Positions 1 to 9,296 of a stretch of DNA of 64,000 nt are shown here, one piece after another. The stretch is from the NCBI RefSeq assembly GCF_002873395.1, contig NZ_MCUV01000012.1, positions 5,014 to 69,013 on the forward strand. The letters are read 5' to 3'. The notes below the pieces were generated by a model that worked only from the letters and a program-made list of their open reading frames with translations, did not search any database and was not told the origin of the DNA. The position numbers were made by a program, and so were the translations under genes. Every line of letters starts with the position of its first letter. Position 1 is the first letter of the stretch. This DNA comes from Vibrio sp. 10N.286.49.B3. Its GTDB lineage: Bacteria; Pseudomonadota; Gammaproteobacteria; Enterobacterales; Vibrionaceae.

Positions 1-186
1 AAGACCTTTTTGGCCTTGCTCAACTTCGAAAGATACTTTTTGGCCATCTTTTAAAGTTTTGAAACCTTCTGAAGCGATTGCACGGAAGTGTACGAATACA
101 TCAGCACCGCCATTGTCTTGAGTAATAAAACCGAAACCTTTCTCTTCGTTGAACCATTTTACTAAACCAGTAGTTGCATTAGACAT
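1..186 (-). CDS. Cold-shock domain protein, CspA family (3' end cut by window)
   Basis: Small OB-fold protein that binds single-stranded nucleic acid and acts as an RNA chaperone in the cytoplasm. The visible 62 residues start [20 protein letters not shown] and carry the RNP1 motif KGFGFIT and the RNP2 motif VFVHF. The family is about 70 residues, so only about 8 C-terminal residues lie outside the window. A 227-bp gene-free stretch lies upstream, before the next gene's 3' end; long 5' leaders are common for csp mRNAs, but no cold-box was identified by eye. The family call is secure; the paralogue (cspA, cspC, cspD and so on) is not resolved. Confidence 0.95.
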   Translation of the reverse strand, partial: MSNATTGLVKWFNEEKGFGFITQDNGGADVFVHFRAIASEGFKTLKDGQKVSFEVEQGQKGL

Positions 187-413
187 AGTGTGTCCCTTAA
201 TATTTTATTAATACATTTATCGAAAAATTGTGAAACGCTGATATTTGAATTATTGAATGTGACGAGAAGCTAAGGGAAATACTGAGGATAACAATTACGA
301 AGAAATACTGAGGATTTACTTTTACTTGATGTTTCATTAATAACCCTGAACAACAGAGCGAGGTGGATATTACCCTGTTTTTTGGATTTGTAAAGCGTTA
401 TTAAAATAATATT

Positions 414-2027
414 TTATTTCTTTTTATTATTAAAAAAAGCAACCATACGCGAAGGTGTCACCTTTCTAGCCACTTTAGGTGCTAATTTCTTACCTGTTGT
501 GACTACTCTATTCGCTTGATTTCTCAATGAAACGCCTCGTACTATTGTTTCAATCCGCTGACGATTGCGTTGAACATGACTCGCCTGCTCCACACCATCA
601 ATTAGCACTTGCTTCAAAGTATCCACCCCAAAACTTGGTTTATTTTTTGCTACGGACAGAGGGAAAGCAAGGTCGGTATTGAGAAGTTGCTGGTTATAAG
701 TCACAGCTTGAGCGATGATTGCTGCTTTTTCACCGACTGGATTTTCAATATCATAAGGTGGAGACCATTCTGAGGTAGGGCTAAGCTTGTCAACCTGGTT
801 AACCGCAGCAAAGATGATTGGTTTTTTACGAGAAATATTCTCTTGTGCCAAGTAAAAATCTTCAAATTGAGCACACAAACGTTTATCCAACTCTCGAGCA
901 GACTGATTGGCCTTAGTCACCCATAAGATAAGATCTGCCTCTGTCATCTCTTTTAACATTTGAGCGCTTGTTTTTTCACTACCGTCTAAGCCTTTAGTAT
1001 CAACGATTCGTACTTCATGCTCGTTAAGATTGGTTTGATAGACCGTTGAGTTATCTGTTGAGGGTAATGGATCAACCTCGGCAATATTATGCTCTTGAAG
1101 CACATTGATTATCGATGACTTCCCACTTCCGGTCTGACCCACGAGAACAACACGAATAGGCTCTAAGTCTGGAGCGAGACGCTGAGCATCTCGCTTCGTA
1201 ACTTGTGAACATTGAATATCGCCCTCTTCAAAACTAAACCGTCCGCTGTATAAGTCGATAGCAACGGCTGTAACTTCATCTAATAGCGCCTCTTTCGCTT
1301 TACTCTGCATGTCATCAGCAAAGCCTTTTGTCATCGCAGACGTTGCTTGCTGTTTAGCTAAATCAGACACCACTTTTAATGGATTGAAATACAGGTTTTT
1401 GACATGATTAGCCCAAATAGCGCCATGAATGATGCGTTGGCCTGTTTCGCCATACTGCTCATAAGCTTCATAGCCCGCCTTAATATAAGAAACCTTTAAG
1501 TATTCAATCGCTGGTATATTTTCTTTAATCACCATTTTATAGCGACGGCTCACCTCTTCAAATAACTTCAAGGCTTCTGGTATCGAGAAATCTAAGGTTT
1601 TTTTATCAAATTTTTCCGCCACAAACGCTAACACATCAAGCCCTAACACATCGAGGTCACGCCATTGAGGCTCGGCTTGTAAACGCTGACGAGAATAGCT
1701 TTTTGTTGCCTGCCAAATAGCTAATTCTTGTTGAGACCAATCATCTGAAACTTTGACCAAACTATCATCTAAATCCTCTTTGCTATCCGACAAACCCTTA
1801 TTTTTACGTTGAGACGCACGATTGACGACATAAAGAGGGAGAGTCACGAGTAAAGAACTAACCGCAATAGATAAAGACAAGATCAGAATATGACCATGCT
1901 GAAAAGCCAATACAAAGCCAAAACCCATAGTAATGACGATCGGCAATACTGCGGAAATGATCGCAATGCCCCACTTACCGCCCGATAAATCAGAGAGTAG
2001 ACGATAGAAACCTTTAATCTTCATCAT
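414..2027 (-). CDS. Membrane-anchored P-loop GTPase (YfjP/YcjX-like)
   Basis: A 537-residue protein. Two hydrophobic segments occupy roughly residues 17-65 (IAIISAVLPIVITMGFGFVL, then LILSLSIAVSSLLVTLPLYV), followed by a charged linker and an alpha-rich middle region. The GTPase domain starts near residue 290: G1 GQTGSGKSS, G3 DTKGLDG and G4 NQVDK. The tail is strongly basic. The role is unknown; related bacterial GTPases sit at the inner membrane and are linked to envelope stress. The gene overlaps the end of the upstream GTPase gene by 14 bp, so the two are almost certainly co-translated and may form a heteromeric pair. No terminator is evident before the csp region. Confidence 0.8.
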   Translation of the reverse strand: MMKIKGFYRLLSDLSGGKWGIAIISAVLPIVITMGFGFVLAFQHGHILILSLSIAVSSLLVTLPLYVVNRASQRKNKGLSDSKEDLDDSLVKVSDDWSQQELAIWQATKSYSRQRLQAEPQWRDLDVLGLDVLAFVAEKFDKKTLDFSIPEALKLFEEVSRRYKMVIKENIPAIEYLKVSYIKAGYEAYEQYGETGQRIIHGAIWANHVKNLYFNPLKVVSDLAKQQATSAMTKGFADDMQSKAKEALLDEVTAVAIDLYSGRFSFEEGDIQCSQVTKRDAQRLAPDLEPIRVVLVGQTGSGKSSIINVLQEHNIAEVDPLPSTDNSTVYQTNLNEHEVRIVDTKGLDGSEKTSAQMLKEMTEADLILWVTKANQSARELDKRLCAQFEDFYLAQENISRKKPIIFAAVNQVDKLSPTSEWSPPYDIENPVGEKAAIIAQAVTYNQQLLNTDLAFPLSVAKNKPSFGVDTLKQVLIDGVEQASHVQRNRQRIETIVRGVSLRNQANRVVTTGKKLAPKVARKVTPSRMVAFFNNKKK

Positions 2028-3111
2028 AACCAGATACTGCCTTTCCTTTTCTTAATGCATTTTTATATAACGTTTGCATCTTTTGTTGGGAAACAGGTTC
2101 TCCCTTACTCTTATGATAAAAATAAAAGCAAGCTGCTCGCCCTAAACCATAAGTAGTACCAAAACTCATCGCAGCTGCCGTCACAGAGCCAACGGTTTGT
2201 CCATAAACGGGAATAAATTTAACCAGTTGTCTTGCACCTAATTTAATTGAATACTGCATGGCAAAACTACTGCCTAATGTAGCCACTAATTCACCAAGGA
2301 TGCGTTTATTCCACTCTACGCCATATTGATTTGCTAAACTGTGCAACATTTTTGCTTGGAGAGTCGGTACAGTAACCAATCCAACCGCTGGGACTAAATC
2401 ACTCACACCTGCGCTGCCAGCGTACCAAAGTATCTCTTTCTCTACCTGATTAAAATTACTTTCTTCTATACTTGAATGCGTTTTATCTATTACCATCATT
2501 TCAATAATTGGGAGCAACTTAATTAAGCTATCTATAAGGTGACTACTGTGGTCATCTGAATACTTATCTGCGTGAAAATCAACGGTGACCGTTGCAAAAT
2601 CCTTTCCCCATATACCGGCAACTTGGCTATGATTAAAAGCAATTAAGCGCGCTCGCTCACTCTCATCGACAAGTTGCACACCGCTATGTACTAACAACAA
2701 CTGACGAATGATTTTTTGTTTTTTGATTCGCTTTAGTGCCGCAAGTAAAGAAGATTGCTCGGGATCATCGGCCTTCATAACCACAACTAACCCATGACTT
2801 GACGGGTTTATCGCATCTAAATCATCACTTGGATCGTACTCCGCCTCTCCTAAGCCTCTTGTATCAAGAAATCGCATCACAGGTTTTTCTTGAGGAAAAT
2901 CATAAGCTTGCGCAGTCATGGTACATGGAGCAAAGCCATTCCCGACTTCAACAGATGAAAGCCCAGTAATCGATTGGATCAGTGACGATTTACCTGCACC
3001 GGTTTTGCCAAGTAACCATAAAGTAGGTAAATGCTGGCACTGATAGTCACAAGCTTGAAGCAAATCAGGGTTCTTACTTGGGTTCAAAGCCTTTTTTATT
3101 TTATCAAACAT
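2014..3111 (-). CDS. GTPase with C-terminal DUF697/YcjF-like membrane domain
   Basis: A 365-residue protein. The N-terminal GTPase domain has G1 GKTGAGKSS (about residue 36) and G3 LDTRGLGE (about residue 83); no canonical NKxD motif was found. The C-terminal half (from about residue 225) has hydrophobic helices such as VSDLVPAVGLVTVPTLQAKM and resembles the DUF697/YcjF family. It is the first gene of a two-gene operon and overlaps the next by 14 bp. A 150-bp region separates it from a divergent diguanylate cyclase gene. The GTPase fold is clear; the physiological role is not known. Confidence 0.8.
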   Translation of the reverse strand: MFDKIKKALNPSKNPDLLQACDYQCQHLPTLWLLGKTGAGKSSLIQSITGLSSVEVGNGFAPCTMTAQAYDFPQEKPVMRFLDTRGLGEAEYDPSDDLDAINPSSHGLVVVMKADDPEQSSLLAALKRIKKQKIIRQLLLVHSGVQLVDESERARLIAFNHSQVAGIWGKDFATVTVDFHADKYSDDHSSHLIDSLIKLLPIIEMMVIDKTHSSIEESNFNQVEKEILWYAGSAGVSDLVPAVGLVTVPTLQAKMLHSLANQYGVEWNKRILGELVATLGSSFAMQYSIKLGARQLVKFIPVYGQTVGSVTAAAMSFGTTYGLGRAACFYFYHKSKGEPVSQQKMQTLYKNALRKGKAVSGYDED

Positions 3112-3261
3112 ACCCCCCCTCCCTTAAATCTTCTTTGTTTCATACACTTGATAGCAATTAAAATAATAGTATTTTTTTTCTCATTTCCAGCAAACAGATA
3201 TGAATTATGATGCACCTGATATATAGTATGTCATGCCACCAATAACACAATACTTTAGCAG

Positions 3262-4530
3262 ATGAATATCATTTATAAGTCAGGAACAATACTACTTATC
3301 ACTAGTTTACTTGTCATTTTATTCCAAATAAGTACTGAAAAGACATTTAACTTACTTGATTACCCTACCACCCTTTTTGGCGATGAAGAAAATAACGGTG
3401 GCAATACAAGAGTCTCCATTTTAAAAGGTGCTGACGATATCACTTATGAATGCCAACTTGGTGACCAGTATGCTTGGCCATTTTGTGAGTATGAGTTTAC
3501 CTTGTCTGATGATGGCAAAAATGGTGTCGATTTGCGCCTGTATGATGTTGCTGAACTTAATATGAGCTTCTATGTTGGCGGGGAATTACTACAAGGTGAA
3601 CCTGTTCGTATTTATATAAAGCAGTATGATTCCTCGCTGCCACCAAGCGCGGGGTTCAAAGCAAACCTTATTGAAATTGATGCGAACACCTCTAATGATG
3701 CCGTTAAAATGCCTCTAAAATACATGCGTACTGCTGACTGGTGGCGCTATGAGCATAGTATCCCCTTTGAAAAAGCTCACACCGAACGTAGCAATATTGT
3801 TTCTATCTCGATATCAACCCCAGATAAAGCTAAGGTAGGCACTTATAAAGTCATTATTCACTCTTTTGTTTTAAAAGGTAAGTATATACACAACCAAACT
3901 TTATACTTATTTCTCTCAATTGCCTGGGCTACCTTTGGTATTTCAGTTTTGATGGCTGCTTTCATAAATTACAGAAAAGAGTTATCGCAACTACAAGTCA
4001 ACAACACAAACTTGCAAAAGTTAAATCAAAAATACAAATCGTTATCGACTTATGATGCATTAACTGGCGCACTAAACCGAAATGGTAGTGCAGAGCTGAC
4101 GCAATTAATTGGTAAAGGTTTAGGTGGAATGGGCGTTATCTATATTGACCTAGACCACTTTAAACAGCTCAATGACAACTACGGACATCATATCGGTGAT
4201 CAAGTGTTACAATCATTTGCACGTTTATGCCATAACTATCAATATCAAAATAAGCATCTGATCCGCTGGGGTGGTGAAGAGTTCATGTTATTTATTGAAA
4301 ATGCTTCTGAAGATGAGAGTTACCAACACGCTAGTGAACTATTAGCCGCAATGCGAGAAGTGGACTGGCCTTACGATATTCATCTTACCTGCTCAATTGG
4401 GGTTACCAACTGCAAAGATATCAAGTATTTTGATTTAGCGATCCAGCAAGCTGATAAGGCGATGTATCATTCGAAGAAAAATGGCAGAAACCAAGTAACG
4501 AAATGGTCTTCGATTATAGAGAAAGTATAA
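3262..4530 (+). CDS. Membrane-bound diguanylate cyclase (GGDEF)
   Basis: Makes cyclic di-GMP from two GTP. The 422-residue protein has an N-terminal transmembrane helix (about residues 8-24), a periplasmic domain of roughly 180 residues of unknown sensor type, a second helix (LYLFLSIAWATFGISVLMAA), a short coiled coil (QLQVNNTNLQKLNQKYKSL) and a C-terminal GGDEF domain. The active-site loop is RWGGEEF, so catalysis is expected. The inhibitory I-site RxxD is absent: Y and K occupy the positions where R and D should be, so product feedback may be missing. It is divergent from the GTPase pair. Confidence 0.92.
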   Translation: MNIIYKSGTILLITSLLVILFQISTEKTFNLLDYPTTLFGDEENNGGNTRVSILKGADDITYECQLGDQYAWPFCEYEFTLSDDGKNGVDLRLYDVAELNMSFYVGGELLQGEPVRIYIKQYDSSLPPSAGFKANLIEIDANTSNDAVKMPLKYMRTADWWRYEHSIPFEKAHTERSNIVSISISTPDKAKVGTYKVIIHSFVLKGKYIHNQTLYLFLSIAWATFGISVLMAAFINYRKELSQLQVNNTNLQKLNQKYKSLSTYDALTGALNRNGSAELTQLIGKGLGGMGVIYIDLDHFKQLNDNYGHHIGDQVLQSFARLCHNYQYQNKHLIRWGGEEFMLFIENASEDESYQHASELLAAMREVDWPYDIHLTCSIGVTNCKDIKYFDLAIQQADKAMYHSKKNGRNQVTKWSSIIEKV

Positions 4531-4621
4531 AAGATTAATGCTCCTCACTGATAATGTTAATCAGCGAGAAGTAGATTAGCGACTTAGCTAGTATGAACAA
4601 TGGCGCTATTCATTTTCTAAC

Positions 4622-5140
4622 TTAATCGTATTGAATCAACTCAATACGCTCACTGTCAGGACCAAGGACGAAAGCGATCGTACCTGTCATACCACGTGCG
4701 CTTACAGGCGTTGGTGGTGTTACTGCTGTTGCACCCGCTTCTAGAGCCGTGTTGTAAACTGCTTCAATTTCAGTAACCACAAGGCCAAAATGGTTAATTG
4801 GTTGTTGGTATGCTTGACGCTCTGACTCTACACCATCACCAAACATTTCGATGATACCACCAGCGTCATCTTCTAGCATGACACCAGCCATATCGATAGT
4901 CATCGAGCGCTCACCTGAACCTAATGTCATCGTATCCCAACGTGTTTTCACTTTGAAATTAAATGCTTCATTATAGAACTCAATTGAACGGTCAAGATCG
5001 ATAACTCGTAGTGCTACGTGGTCAAGACGTACAACAGATTGTGTTGATTGAGCAGTTGCTTGAGCATCTGATTGTGCGGTTGCGATTGCAGGTGCTAGAG
5101 AAATAAGAGTAGCAAGAAGTAAACTAGCTATGCTTTTCAT
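4622..5140 (-). CDS. Exported VOC-superfamily protein (glyoxalase/dioxygenase fold)
   Basis: A 172-residue protein with a clear N-terminal signal peptide (MKSIASLLLATLISLAPAIA, probable cleavage after ATA), followed by one vicinal-oxygen-chelate module: RLDHVALRVIDLDRSIEFYN at the start, INHFGLVVTEIE in the middle and SERIELIQY at the end. These match the beta-alpha-beta-beta-beta pattern with His and Glu metal ligands. Periplasmic localisation is unusual for the family. Substrate unknown; glyoxalase I and bleomycin-resistance proteins are relatives, but nothing in the sequence fixes a reaction. Monocistronic, pointing toward the 3' end of the diguanylate cyclase gene. Confidence 0.85.
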   Translation of the reverse strand: MKSIASLLLATLISLAPAIATAQSDAQATAQSTQSVVRLDHVALRVIDLDRSIEFYNEAFNFKVKTRWDTMTLGSGERSMTIDMAGVMLEDDAGGIIEMFGDGVESERQAYQQPINHFGLVVTEIEAVYNTALEAGATAVTPPTPVSARGMTGTIAFVLGPDSERIELIQYD

Positions 5141-5229
5141 GAGGATTATCCTTTAATTGAAATTATCCTTATTTTATCGATAGTTAGATTTATACAACAG
5201 GTCACTTCATGCCATCAGATACTCAGCAT

Positions 5230-5284
5230 AAAAAGACCTGAATTGACATACACTTGTGGGTATAGTCATTTCAGACCTTTTTTA
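5230..5284 (-). terminator. Hairpin terminator after DUF5062 gene, possibly bidirectional
   Basis: Arms AGACCTGAATTGAC and GTCATTTCAGACCT form an imperfect 14-bp stem. An A-run lies on the left and TTTTTT on the right, so it could stop transcripts from either direction. It lies between the DUF5062 gene and the start side of the VOC gene. Confidence 0.6.
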
Positions 5285-5309
5285 AGAAATATAGCTCATT
5301 AGATTAACG

Positions 5310-5570
5310 CTATTTTAGAGGATCGTTATCTGGTAAGGCTCGATGTATCCACAATGCTAAGCGTTTTTTGATATTCGCACCATCAAGCTTGCCAGCAGGA
5401 AGTGGCGTTATTTGGTTCACTTCAACTAAGAACAAATAGACTGCTTTAATCGTTGTCGGTTGTGATGTACTAGATAAATCAAAACCTTGCAGCTTTGCCA
5501 TTTTTAAACCGACTTCTACTGCTTTTTTAACTAACTTATCCTCATTAAGGATCTTCGCCGTTTTTGACAT
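5310..5570 (-). CDS. DUF5062 family protein
   Basis: Small cytoplasmic protein (86 residues from the chosen start) resembling the DUF5062 family of Vibrionaceae; function unknown. The sequence starts MSKTAKILNEDKLVKKAVEV and contains KMAKLQGFDL, which I associate with this family. The open frame continues upstream for 49 more codons to 5717, but those residues look unlike the family. I chose the internal ATG at 5570 because the family normally begins there; the upstream mRNA has GAGG and GGTGAT purine runs, so the Shine-Dalgarno support is only fair. Basic C-terminal half, no membrane segment. The divergent amidohydrolase gene begins about 250 bp away. Confidence 0.65.
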   Translation of the reverse strand: MSKTAKILNEDKLVKKAVEVGLKMAKLQGFDLSSTSQPTTIKAVYLFLVEVNQITPLPAGKLDGANIKKRLALWIHRALPDNDPLK

Positions 5571-5822
5571 ATCACCACTACCCTCGCTATCCATTAGAGT
5601 GTTCAGTATATCAAACCAATATGATGGCTTGATTACCTTGATCTCAAATTGAAGATTTTTTAACGATAAATAAAGAACATTTTTCAACCTCAATCGCAAA
5701 CTTGTAAGAATCCCCATGACTTTGCTAGATAATCGACCAGAGGCTACTAATATTTGTCTATCGAGAGGCGATTTATAAAATAGATACCGATAAGTTCAAT
5801 AAAATACGTAAAGGGAATGAAG

Positions 5823-7433
5823 ATGAATTCAGAACAAGAATCTTTGATACAAAATTTTGATGTTGTGATCTTACATGGTCGAGTGATGGATCCTGAAACA
5901 AAATTCGATGCAGTCAGAAATGTTGGTATTAAAGATGGAAAAATAGCCGCCATAACTGAAGAAGCAATTCAAGGCAAAGAGACCATCAATGCTAGAAATC
6001 ATGTCGTTGCCCCTGGTTTTATTGATGGTCATCAGCACTGTATGGAACCTTACGCTTATCGCCTAATGTTACGAGATGGGCGTACTACCATTCTAGATTT
6101 AGAAGTTGGTGCACATGGTTCTAAAATCGATGAGTTCTATAAAGCTCGTGAAGGTAAAGCACCTCTTAATTTCGGTGCCGCTGTTGCTCATGAATTTGCC
6201 CGCGCAGAAGTCTTAGATGGTTTTAATTATTGGAAGTATCTAAATACACCTGATGCCGCAAATTCACGTAAAAGTGACGGTTGGACAAAAACAAGACCGA
6301 CCCTCGAACAAGGTAATCAAATATTAGCGGTATTAGATGAAGGACTGCGCCAAGGTGGTATCGGTATTGGGTCGACCGTTGGTTACATGCGTGAAGGTGT
6401 ATCAACTCGTGAAATCTATGAATTACAAAAATTATCAGGGTTATATGGTCGTCAGATAGGTATGCACTTTAGGGGGACTCCTGGTGATGATGTTGCTGAG
6501 GTAAACGGCATTCAAGAAATGTTAGCTAATACTGCTGCTCTTGGTTCACCAGCTATTGCATGTCACTTTAATAATCCTGGCTATAACTTAGTTCATGAGC
6601 TACTCGTCAAAATGCGAGAGCGAGGTTATAACGTTTGGGGAGAAATATACCCTTATGCCGCTGGCTCTACTGCCCTCAATGCCGTTTTTCTTGAGCCTGG
6701 TATTTGGGTTAAAAGCCTAGGTTATAAATACGAAGAAACCGTTCAAGATGTAGAAACAATGGAGTTTTATACTGAGGAAAGTCGTATTGAAATGCTGAAA
6801 AAAGAGCCAACTCGGGCTGTTATTGTTTATAAAATGCCAGAAAGTGCTATTGTCGATTGGTTAAAAATGCCTGGTGTTGCTATTGGCAGTGATGGCATGC
6901 CTTTGTTCCCCGATACTGGTTTAGACAGAAATACCCCCTTTGAAGATTATCCAAATACTCACCCTCGTTTTGCTGGAGCCTTTGCTAAAACATTACGCTT
7001 GGGGCAAGACAATAATATTCCATTAATGCAACTCGTTGCCATGACCTCTTACAATTATGCAAAGCCTCTTGGTGATATGGGGTTAAAATCGATGCAAGTT
7101 CGTGGTCGAGTTCAAGTTGGAATGGTCGCTGATATTACGATCTTTAGCCCTGAAGATGTACAGGATAACGCAACGTATACGCAAGGGGTTATCCCATCCA
7201 CCGGGATCCCATATGTACTGGTTAATGGTGTGATTGTGGTTAATGAGTCAAAATGCCTACCCGATAATATCAACCCTGGTCAAGCCATTCGCTTTGAACC
7301 CATAACAGAAACTAAACTTGTACCCTTAACGATCGATAGCTGGAATAAAGAGTTTTATGTTATTCCTGATGACTTTGGTGGTGCAGCAATGAAATGTTGT
7401 GATTTTGCTGATGATCCAGGACATAAGCATTAA
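5823..7433 (+). CDS. N-acyl-D-amino-acid deacylase family amidohydrolase
   Basis: Zinc-dependent amidohydrolase, 536 residues, expected to remove acyl groups from N-acyl-D-amino acids such as N-acyl-D-glutamate. The N-terminal beta-sandwich strand FDVVILHGRVMDPETKFDA is followed by the TIM-barrel metal motif GFIDGHQH. Later landmarks are VAHEFARAE, GMHFRGTPGDD, ACHFNNPG and the catalytic-Asp region GVAIGSDGMPLFPDTG, with a C-terminal GMVADITIF typical of amidohydrolases. The start at 5823 fits AAGGG seven bases upstream; an ATG six bases earlier sits almost on that ribosome site and is less likely. Monocistronic, with a strong terminator downstream. The exact D-amino acid cannot be read from the sequence. 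Confidence 0.85.
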   Translation: MNSEQESLIQNFDVVILHGRVMDPETKFDAVRNVGIKDGKIAAITEEAIQGKETINARNHVVAPGFIDGHQHCMEPYAYRLMLRDGRTTILDLEVGAHGSKIDEFYKAREGKAPLNFGAAVAHEFARAEVLDGFNYWKYLNTPDAANSRKSDGWTKTRPTLEQGNQILAVLDEGLRQGGIGIGSTVGYMREGVSTREIYELQKLSGLYGRQIGMHFRGTPGDDVAEVNGIQEMLANTAALGSPAIACHFNNPGYNLVHELLVKMRERGYNVWGEIYPYAAGSTALNAVFLEPGIWVKSLGYKYEETVQDVETMEFYTEESRIEMLKKEPTRAVIVYKMPESAIVDWLKMPGVAIGSDGMPLFPDTGLDRNTPFEDYPNTHPRFAGAFAKTLRLGQDNNIPLMQLVAMTSYNYAKPLGDMGLKSMQVRGRVQVGMVADITIFSPEDVQDNATYTQGVIPSTGIPYVLVNGVIVVNESKCLPDNINPGQAIRFEPITETKLVPLTIDSWNKEFYVIPDDFGGAAMKCCDFADDPGHKH

Positions 7434-7457
7434 ATATAGGTACTGACTAACAAAAAA

Positions 7458-7482
7458 AGCGAGCCACTTGGGCTCGCTTTTT
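7458..7482. terminator. Rho-independent terminator, bidirectional
   Basis: Perfect 8-bp stem AGCGAGCC/GGCTCGCT with loop ACTTG, an A-run before it and a T-run after it. It lies between the convergent amidohydrolase and ackA genes and should serve both. Confidence 0.93.
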
Positions 7483-7505
7483 AATATTCTAAAGACTAAT
7501 GAAGT

Positions 7506-8693
7506 TTATAGCAATTCAACTGATTGTTGAGCAATTACAAACTCTTCATTAGTTGGGATAACAATGGCAACAGGAGAGTCTGCTTGAGTAATAACGCCTT
7601 GTGCACCAAAACGTGCAGCTTCGTTGGCTTTTTCATCTTCTTTGTAGCCTAAGATTTTTAGGTAGCTTAAGATTTCACGACGAATTAGCAGTGCGTTCTC
7701 ACCAATACCACCAGTGAAGATAATTGCGTCTAGAGAATCTAAAGACACCATGTAAGAAGAGATGTATTTAGCAACACGGTAAGTAAACACTTGGAATGCG
7801 AGTTTCGCTTGCTCATCACCCGCTTCCATTGCTTCTAGGATACCGCGAGCATCACTAGTCAGACCTGATACGCCTAGGAAACCTGATTTTTTGTTCAGTG
7901 TTTCAAATACTTGCTCTGGCTCCCAACCTTTTTTGATAAGGAACTCGATGATGCCTGGGTCTAAATCACCACAACGTGTACCCATCATAAGACCAGATAG
8001 TGGTGTGAAGCCCATGCTCGTATCAACACTTTGGCCATCACGGATTGCACATACTGATGCACCGTTACCAAGGTGAACAGAAATGAAGCTGCTTTCTTCG
8101 ATTGGCTTGTTAACCACTTTTGCTGCTTCACGGCTTACGAAGTAGTGACTTGTACCGTGGAAACCGTAGCGACGAATACCATAATCAGTATAAAGTTCAC
8201 TTGCAATAGCACCAGTGAATGCTTTCTTAGGCATTGTTTGGTGGAATGCCGTATCGAATACAGCAAATTGTGGTAATGCAGGGAATGATTCAATTGCAGC
8301 TTCAATACCAATAGCGCCGGCAGGGTTATGCAAAGGTGCTAGGTCAGCTAGGTTTTTAATTTCGGTTAATACTACGTCATCAATTTTAACCGTTGATGTG
8401 AATTTCTCACCACCGTGAACAATACGGTGGCCAACAGCAACAAGTTTATCGGTTAGGCTTAATGTATCAACTAAATCAACGATACGGTTGATTGCGTGTT
8501 TGTGGTGCTCAGAGTCAGCCGTGATTGCTTCTTCTGTTTTTTCACCATTAAACTTCCAGCTAATTACGGCTTCTGGCATACCGAAGCACTCACCTAAACC
8601 ACTCACTACAGCATCACCCGTTTGTGAATCGATTACTGCAAACTTAAGAGAAGAGCTACCTGAGTTGATAACTAATACTAACGAGTTAGACAT
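7506..8693 (-). CDS. ackA: Acetate kinase
   Basis: Converts acetyl phosphate and ADP to acetate and ATP, and the reverse. Full-length at 395 residues. Family signatures: NSGSSSLKFAV near the N-terminus, GHRIVHGGEKF (about residue 85), FDTAFHQTMP and the nucleotide-binding HLGNGASVCAI, then FTGGIGENA. No phosphotransacetylase gene is next to it and terminators bound it, so this may be a second acetate kinase gene outside the usual ackA-pta operon. An ideal FNR-type site lies 130 bp upstream, which suggests oxygen-dependent control. Confidence 0.97.
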   Translation of the reverse strand: MSNSLVLVINSGSSSLKFAVIDSQTGDAVVSGLGECFGMPEAVISWKFNGEKTEEAITADSEHHKHAINRIVDLVDTLSLTDKLVAVGHRIVHGGEKFTSTVKIDDVVLTEIKNLADLAPLHNPAGAIGIEAAIESFPALPQFAVFDTAFHQTMPKKAFTGAIASELYTDYGIRRYGFHGTSHYFVSREAAKVVNKPIEESSFISVHLGNGASVCAIRDGQSVDTSMGFTPLSGLMMGTRCGDLDPGIIEFLIKKGWEPEQVFETLNKKSGFLGVSGLTSDARGILEAMEAGDEQAKLAFQVFTYRVAKYISSYMVSLDSLDAIIFTGGIGENALLIRREILSYLKILGYKEDEKANEAARFGAQGVITQADSPVAIVIPTNEEFVIAQQSVELL

Positions 8694-8822
8694 GTGAAAA
8701 TATCCTATTTCTGACTGATGTGGTAAAGCACAGTGCTTCCTGATTTGTAGTACCTATTATTCAATAATTTTTGAATGTTTCAACTTTATTTTATGCATAA
8801 CTCGATAAGAAACCATTATATA

Positions 8823-8836
8823 TTGATCTAGATCAA
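8823..8836. promoter_or_regulatory. FNR-type box upstream of ackA
   Basis: TTGATCTAGATCAA is a perfect match to the FNR consensus TTGAT-N4-ATCAA. It lies 130 bp from the ackA start codon. A TATAAT -10-like hexamer on the minus strand (8815-8820) lies beside it. If that is the real -10 box, FNR would repress; with a promoter further downstream it could activate. Confidence 0.7.
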
Positions 8837-9239
8837 TATTGACTTTGTTTCTATCACTGAAATATATCACCAATTATTTATGCACAATTAAATTGCTTTA
8901 TATTTAGGCACTTTATGTATTATTAGTCGAAACACTGTCAAATTGATACTAATAAATTCAAATTACTCAACTAAATTTGATGATAATGACTAAAAAGCAG
9001 ATGTTATTGCTGAGATTAATCGATGGATTAAAATTTAGTTAGCGATTTTACCATCCATAAGTATACAGCCAATCCATCCTCTCAAACTGTTATAAAGCTC
9101 CATATCATAACGTCAATGAATGTAATCGACTCTTATTCAAGCTCTATTTACTCTTTAATGATAGAAAAGTGAGCATTTAAACTGTAGACATCACAAAAAT
9201 GATAAGAAATGTGACTTCGCCCTTACGTTTTATCTTCCT

Positions 9240-9252
9240 ATTGTATTACAAT
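9240..9252. promoter_or_regulatory. GntR/FadR-type operator over the -10 box of the PL15-like gene
   Basis: ATTGTATTACAAT is a perfect palindrome of the FadR-subfamily GntR form. Its right half, TACAAT (9247-9252), also reads as the -10 hexamer, so a bound repressor would block RNA polymerase. TGTGA at 9210-9214 is a CRP half-site that would be centred near -41.5 for a start around 9259. The same palindrome form occurs at 27746-27758. Confidence 0.55.
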
Positions 9253-9296
9253 ATGCCTATAGACAATAAAGCATTACCAACTATGAGAGAGTTCGT

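Larger units (their letters stand above)
8694..9296. other. 603-bp divergent regulatory region between ackA and the PL15-like gene
   Basis: Gene-free and AT-rich. It holds the FNR-type box nearer ackA, and near the right end a CRP half-site and a 13-bp palindrome over the probable -10 box of the PL15-like gene. I saw no convincing small reading frame or structured RNA in the middle part. Confidence 0.7.

Noticed and set aside
4543..4568. Terminator after the diguanylate cyclase gene
   Set aside because: CTCACTGAT and ATCAGCGAG can pair imperfectly, but there is no T-run; too weak to list.
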